Of a stretch of 32,833 nt of DNA, positions 28,303 through 32,833 are shown in pieces. The stretch's first letter is position 1; every line of letters begins with the position of its first letter. The stretch comes from Prochlorococcus sp. AG-363-A16 (GTDB lineage: Bacteria; Cyanobacteriota; Cyanobacteriia; PCC-6307; Cyanobiaceae), in contig QCFB01000020.1 in NCBI GenBank assembly GCA_003280345.1, positions 1-32,833 of the forward strand, written 5' to 3'. Both the position numbers and the translations under genes were made by a program. Under the pieces are notes generated by a model. The model saw nothing but the letters and a program-made list of their open reading frames with translations. It was not told the DNA's origin and made no database searches.

Positions 28303-29433
28303 TCAATTAACTTCAGATATTCCCTGAAGTGGTCTTTGCAAAGAATCAATAGCGATCCCCTCACGTAATGCAAGCAAATAGCCTGCCGCTTCTGGATAAT
28401 TGCGAGCATGCAAAACCTGCAACCCCATTTTTTCTTGAGCATCTTCATTGAGCCCAAAAGCCTCTGTAGTAACTTCAAGCACTCCTGGATTTAATACGAC
28501 AATAAGAGGAACCCTCCTCTCTAAACAAGCCAACACTGTTTCACTGCCAAGAGCTCCTTCTGGTACAACAACTGCACCAAGCTGTTCAACTTTCAAAAGA
28601 CTAGATGAGTTACTCCCTGGACAATCATCAGCGTCCATTCGCCTGACAAGATCAGGTGCCTGACTTAACCCAACCAAAACGGAAGGGAGAAAGGTATATC
28701 CAATCTCCTCACCAGCAGCTCTTGGATCAAGGTCAAAATCGATAGGCAACGGGTACATAGCGGGTGCATGGGCACATGGAATAGACAAATTTTTGACTAA
28801 CAAATGACTTATTACTGCTTCCGCACCTGCAAAATCATCAACTCCTTGTCCCTTACGGTATTGCTCTAGGCTTTCACTATTGAGTTGGTCTGGGAATCGA
28901 GTAACCACAGCTATTGACGTAGCCCCAGATTGTTTCAATCGCTCACCAGCTCGCAACAAAACATCTACATTTTCAAGATATCCCCAACTTGCACCACTAG
29001 ATCCGTTATGAAGTCTGATCTCTAACGGAACAGTTGTAGTAATTACTGGGCCAATACTCAAACCCAAAGTGGCTCGACAACCATCCGCAACTTGCAAATG
29101 TCGTTGCCTCAGTTCTGACTCCAAACCTGCATCTAAAAGCAAACCAACCTTTTGCTGCCTTACAGGTCGCAAAAGAAAATCACCTACAGCAAAACGGTCC
29201 ATTGCATAGCCTTCAACATATTGAATCCGAGGGTCTCTCCAATACAGAGAACCACCATTCATGACATTTGGATGAGTGATCAAACATCCAGAGGCAGCGG
29301 CCAGTAAACGAGCGGAAGGAATAGCATCTCCTGCATAACCTCCAATACTGCATCCAATCCCTGCTGGCACACTCAAAAGAGTAGGGATTGTATCTGTAAT
29401 CTTAGAAAAATTTGAACATGGTAGTTGAGGCAT
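28303..29433 (-). CDS. DUF3326 family protein
   Basis: 376 aa from ATG at 29433, which overlaps the preceding stop as TGATG; the frame extends to 29499, but that would overlap the upstream gene by 67 bases. SVPAGIGCSIGGYAGDAIPSARLLAAASGCLITHPNVMNGG, YVEGYAMDRFAVG and the CAHAPAMYPLPID segment are the conserved blocks I associate with DUF3326, found in cyanobacteria and plants. Gly-rich loops and a conserved Asn and His suggest an alpha/beta enzyme, but the reaction is unknown. No signal or membrane segment is seen. It is translationally coupled to the small gene before it. Confidence 0.87.
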   Translation of the reverse strand: MPQLPCSNFSKITDTIPTLLSVPAGIGCSIGGYAGDAIPSARLLAAASGCLITHPNVMNGGSLYWRDPRIQYVEGYAMDRFAVGDFLLRPVRQQKVGLLLDAGLESELRQRHLQVADGCRATLGLSIGPVITTTVPLEIRLHNGSSGASWGYLENVDVLLRAGERLKQSGATSIAVVTRFPDQLNSESLEQYRKGQGVDDFAGAEAVISHLLVKNLSIPCAHAPAMYPLPIDFDLDPRAAGEEIGYTFLPSVLVGLSQAPDLVRRMDADDCPGSNSSSLLKVEQLGAVVVPEGALGSETVLACLERRVPLIVVLNPGVLEVTTEAFGLNEDAQEKMGLQVLHARNYPEAAGYLLALREGIAIDSLQRPLQGISEVN

Positions 29434-29687
29434 CAATTCTCCAAAGTGTCGAACCTCGAAATAATTAAAACTGCTTCTACTTTCAACTGGCGAAAACAAC
29501 CTGCTTTAGAAGAGGGGCGAATGGCGGTAATAGCCCATCGCAAAGGGTCACCATATATTCTCAATTGTTCAAGGATCCATGCACGCAACTCAAGGAGAGA
29601 GTGGTCTTCGGGCCAATTGAGATTAAGCTCAACCAACTTTAATCGCCCATCTAGTCGAGAATCAAAAGATTTAGCTCCATTGACCAT
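29433..29687 (-). CDS. Small conserved-type protein coupled to the DUF3326 gene, 84 aa
   Basis: The stop TGA (29435-29433) shares one base with the ATG of the DUF3326 gene, a strong sign that both are translated together. AGAGG stands directly in front of the ATG at 29687. The sequence (RLDGRLKLVELNLNWPEDHSLLELRAWILEQLRIYGDPLRWAITAI, then FRQLKVEAVLIISR) reads as a small alpha/beta fold with a Leu-rich helix. I do not recognise a named family. A functional link with the DUF3326 protein is inferred from coupling only. Confidence 0.7.
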   Translation of the reverse strand: MVNGAKSFDSRLDGRLKLVELNLNWPEDHSLLELRAWILEQLRIYGDPLRWAITAIRPSSKAGCFRQLKVEAVLIISRFDTLEN

Positions 29688-29754
29688 CCTCTAAAGTACC
29701 TAGTTAAAGAAAATCACCTTCACCAACTTTTTCAAAACAATCATTACATATCTA

Positions 29755-30702
29755 CTAAGCAGACCCACCTACAACTTCAAGGATTTCTTGAGTAATCGCA
29801 GCCTGCCTAGCTTTGTTGTAGTCAAGAGTAAGAGTCTTAGCTAGCTCCTTAGCATTATCGCTTGCATTGTTCATCGCAGTCATCCTGCTAGCAAGCTCAG
29901 AAGCTGCTGCTTCTTGCAAAGCACGAAGCAATTGGTTCTGAAGATAAAGAGGCAACAATGCATTTAACAATTGTTCAGGACTCTGTTCAAACACAATGTC
30001 TGAAGGCAAAGCAGGTTGCTCATTAGCAGGGGCAGCATCTTTTTCAATTGTTAAACGACTATCTTTTGTAGTCAATCTGAAAATCTCATCATCAGCCTCT
30101 GCTATCCCTTGAGGGTCAAGAGGAAGCAATGTCTGTACTACAGGGTTACAACTGACCAAGTTAATAAATTTGGTATAAATAACTTCTACTCTATCCGTAG
30201 TCGAAGAAAGGAATCCAGCTAAAACCTCATTGGTAATTAACTCTGCATCTCTAGCTGTCGGAACTTGTTCGAGATCAGTAAAAGTAGCTCTTATTGAATA
30301 TTGACTTGCTCTATTTTGAAAGTAAGAAATTGCCTTTCTGCCAATGAGAACAAGTTCTGGGTTGAACCCTTGCCCTTTTAACTCTGCAAACCGTTGTTCG
30401 GTTCGTTTAATAATGTTGGAATTGTACCCCCCACACAATCCTCTATCGCCTGTTACGGCAAGAAGAGTGATAGTGCGAACATCTCTACGTTTAAGTAAAG
30501 GAGCATCAGCCGCCTCAAAGCGCATACGAGTTTGAATATTTTCCAAAACCCGTGCTAACCGATCGGCAAATGGTCGACTTCTTAACACCTGCTCTTGAGC
30601 ACGACGAACCTTAGCTGCTGCGACAAGACGCATAGCTTCAGTGATCTTCCTGGTGTTCTTGACTGAAACGATTCGGTCTCGAATGTCTTTAAGATTGGCC
30701 AT
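29755..30702 (-). CDS. atpG: ATP synthase F1 gamma subunit
   Basis: 315 aa, the cyanobacterial length (E. coli gamma is about 286). [36 protein letters not shown] and the C-terminal [34 protein letters not shown] are the coiled-coil shaft ends; [16 protein letters not shown] lies between. The extra about 30 residues in the middle (around [17 protein letters not shown]) are the phototroph-specific insertion; it lacks the two Cys that make the chloroplast enzyme redox-regulated, as usual in cyanobacteria. It is atpC in plastid-style naming. It follows atpA after 30 bases. Confidence 0.97.
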   Translation of the reverse strand: MANLKDIRDRIVSVKNTRKITEAMRLVAAAKVRRAQEQVLRSRPFADRLARVLENIQTRMRFEAADAPLLKRRDVRTITLLAVTGDRGLCGGYNSNIIKRTEQRFAELKGQGFNPELVLIGRKAISYFQNRASQYSIRATFTDLEQVPTARDAELITNEVLAGFLSSTTDRVEVIYTKFINLVSCNPVVQTLLPLDPQGIAEADDEIFRLTTKDSRLTIEKDAAPANEQPALPSDIVFEQSPEQLLNALLPLYLQNQLLRALQEAAASELASRMTAMNNASDNAKELAKTLTLDYNKARQAAITQEILEVVGGSA

Positions 30703-30732
30703 AGATAGATTTCCCCTAGATAACCAACAGAG

Positions 30733-32265
<1,533 letters not shown>

Positions 32266-32327
32266 TTAAAAAGAGAGGAGAAGTGAGGTGAAAAAGTGCC
32301 TCAAGAAAAAGGTCTTAAGGGGAATTG

Positions 32328-32833
32328 CTAGGTCACCTTGGCTAGCGAAAGTCCTAATCGACGCACTTGGCCAGCAAGACTGGCATCAATAACCTTCGAA
32401 CCAACGCTGACAATGAATCCTCCTATTAAATCAGGATCAACTTTAAGATTGAGTTCAAGGTTATCGGTCCCTGCTACTGCCTGAATCTTTTGAAGAAGAT
32501 CAGATTGTTGTGCCTCATTTAAGGCAACTGCTGAAGTTACCGTAGCCAAGGCAATATTACGCTGCTCTCTATAGAGCTCTAGAAGTCTCTCCAAAACTGA
32601 ATTTAAAAGTCCAATCCGCTGGCGATCAGCCAACAATTTCAAGAGATTCAGAAAAGATGGTGTGACCTTATCTGAAAAAAGTTTCTCAAGTGCGGCCTTT
32701 TTGGAATCAGGTTCCAAAACGGGAGAAGCCATAGCTTCACCAAATTCTGGGCAATCGTTCCAAAGACTGAGAACTGTCTTAGCTTGATCAACAACTTGAT
32801 CTACCTCATTACGGCTTTCAGCTACTTGAAGAA
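32328..32833 (-). CDS. atpH: ATP synthase F1 delta subunit (OSCP), 5' truncated by the window
   Basis: The frame is open from the stop at 32328 to the right edge; 168 codons are visible, so about 10-15 N-terminal residues are missing. The internal Met at 32732 is not the true start, because LQVAESRNEVDQVVDQAKTV and LWNDCPEFGEA before it fit the N-terminal helical domain. The C-terminal domain (LNLKVDPDLIGGFIVSVGSKVIDASLAGQVRRLGLSL) is the conserved delta/OSCP signature. It joins the F1 head to the peripheral stalk. It is atpD in plastid-style naming. The remaining atp operon should lie to the right of the window. Confidence 0.95.
   Translation of the reverse strand, partial: LQVAESRNEVDQVVDQAKTVLSLWNDCPEFGEAMASPVLEPDSKKAALEKLFSDKVTPSFLNLLKLLADRQRIGLLNSVLERLLELYREQRNIALATVTSAVALNEAQQSDLLQKIQAVAGTDNLELNLKVDPDLIGGFIVSVGSKVIDASLAGQVRRLGLSLAKVT

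Overview
The window is from the chromosome of a low-GC marine picocyanobacterium, most likely a low-light-adapted Prochlorococcus. This rests on cyanobacterium-specific genes (PSRP-3/Ycf65, DUF1818, DUF2811, DUF3326, cyanobacterial omega subunit, TIGR01548-type HAD protein), on a split ATP synthase locus (beta-epsilon apart from delta-alpha-gamma), and on AT-rich, compact gene packing. I identified it from recognised protein families only; no search was run. I saw no tRNA, rRNA, insertion sequence or CRISPR array.

Layout. 1-1392: 3' truncated trypsin-like protease fused to TPR-type repeats. 1393-2564: a gene-poor stretch with a decayed fragment resembling the start of an EVE-domain gene, then two small unknown proteins. 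2575-7242: the accessory core, an arsenate/phosphate block made of a CRP/FNR-family regulator, divergent pstS, arsJ plus its dedicated GAPDH, and divergent arsR. 7377-11133: an intact EVE-domain gene, cyanobacterial DUF genes, rpoZ and an Hsp70-like ATPase. 11166-13787: pyrR, gpmI, secG. 13944-18527: a small unknown gene, groL-groS with a CIRCE element, then divergent atpD-atpC (beta, epsilon). 18551-22077: transaldolase-like protein, PSRP-3, HAD phosphatase, pepP. 22467-28265: a tightly overlapping run (CNNM/CorC-type membrane protein, Era-like GTPase, nadD, nadE) followed by ald. 28303-32833: DUF3326 protein with a coupled small partner, then atpG, atpA and a truncated atpH on the minus strand.

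How the block works. ArsJ and its GAPDH are a known pair: GAPDH makes 1-arseno-3-phosphoglycerate from arsenate and ArsJ exports it. ArsR, with a CxC metal-binding box, lies divergently. The main observation is a set of identical dyads, ATCAA-N6-TTGAT. Two lie in tandem between gap and arsR, and three lie in tandem in the 5' region shared by pstS and the CRP-like regulator. This is the dyad I know for cyanobacterial ArsR-type repressors. It suggests that phosphate-binding PstS, and possibly the CRP-like regulator, are under arsenic control, so that phosphate acquisition and arsenate detoxification form one regulon. The edges of the block carry related sequences (an EVE-start-like fragment on the left, the intact EVE gene on the right, and copies of the palindrome GTTCGAAC on both sides), which may mark an insertion or a duplication scar.
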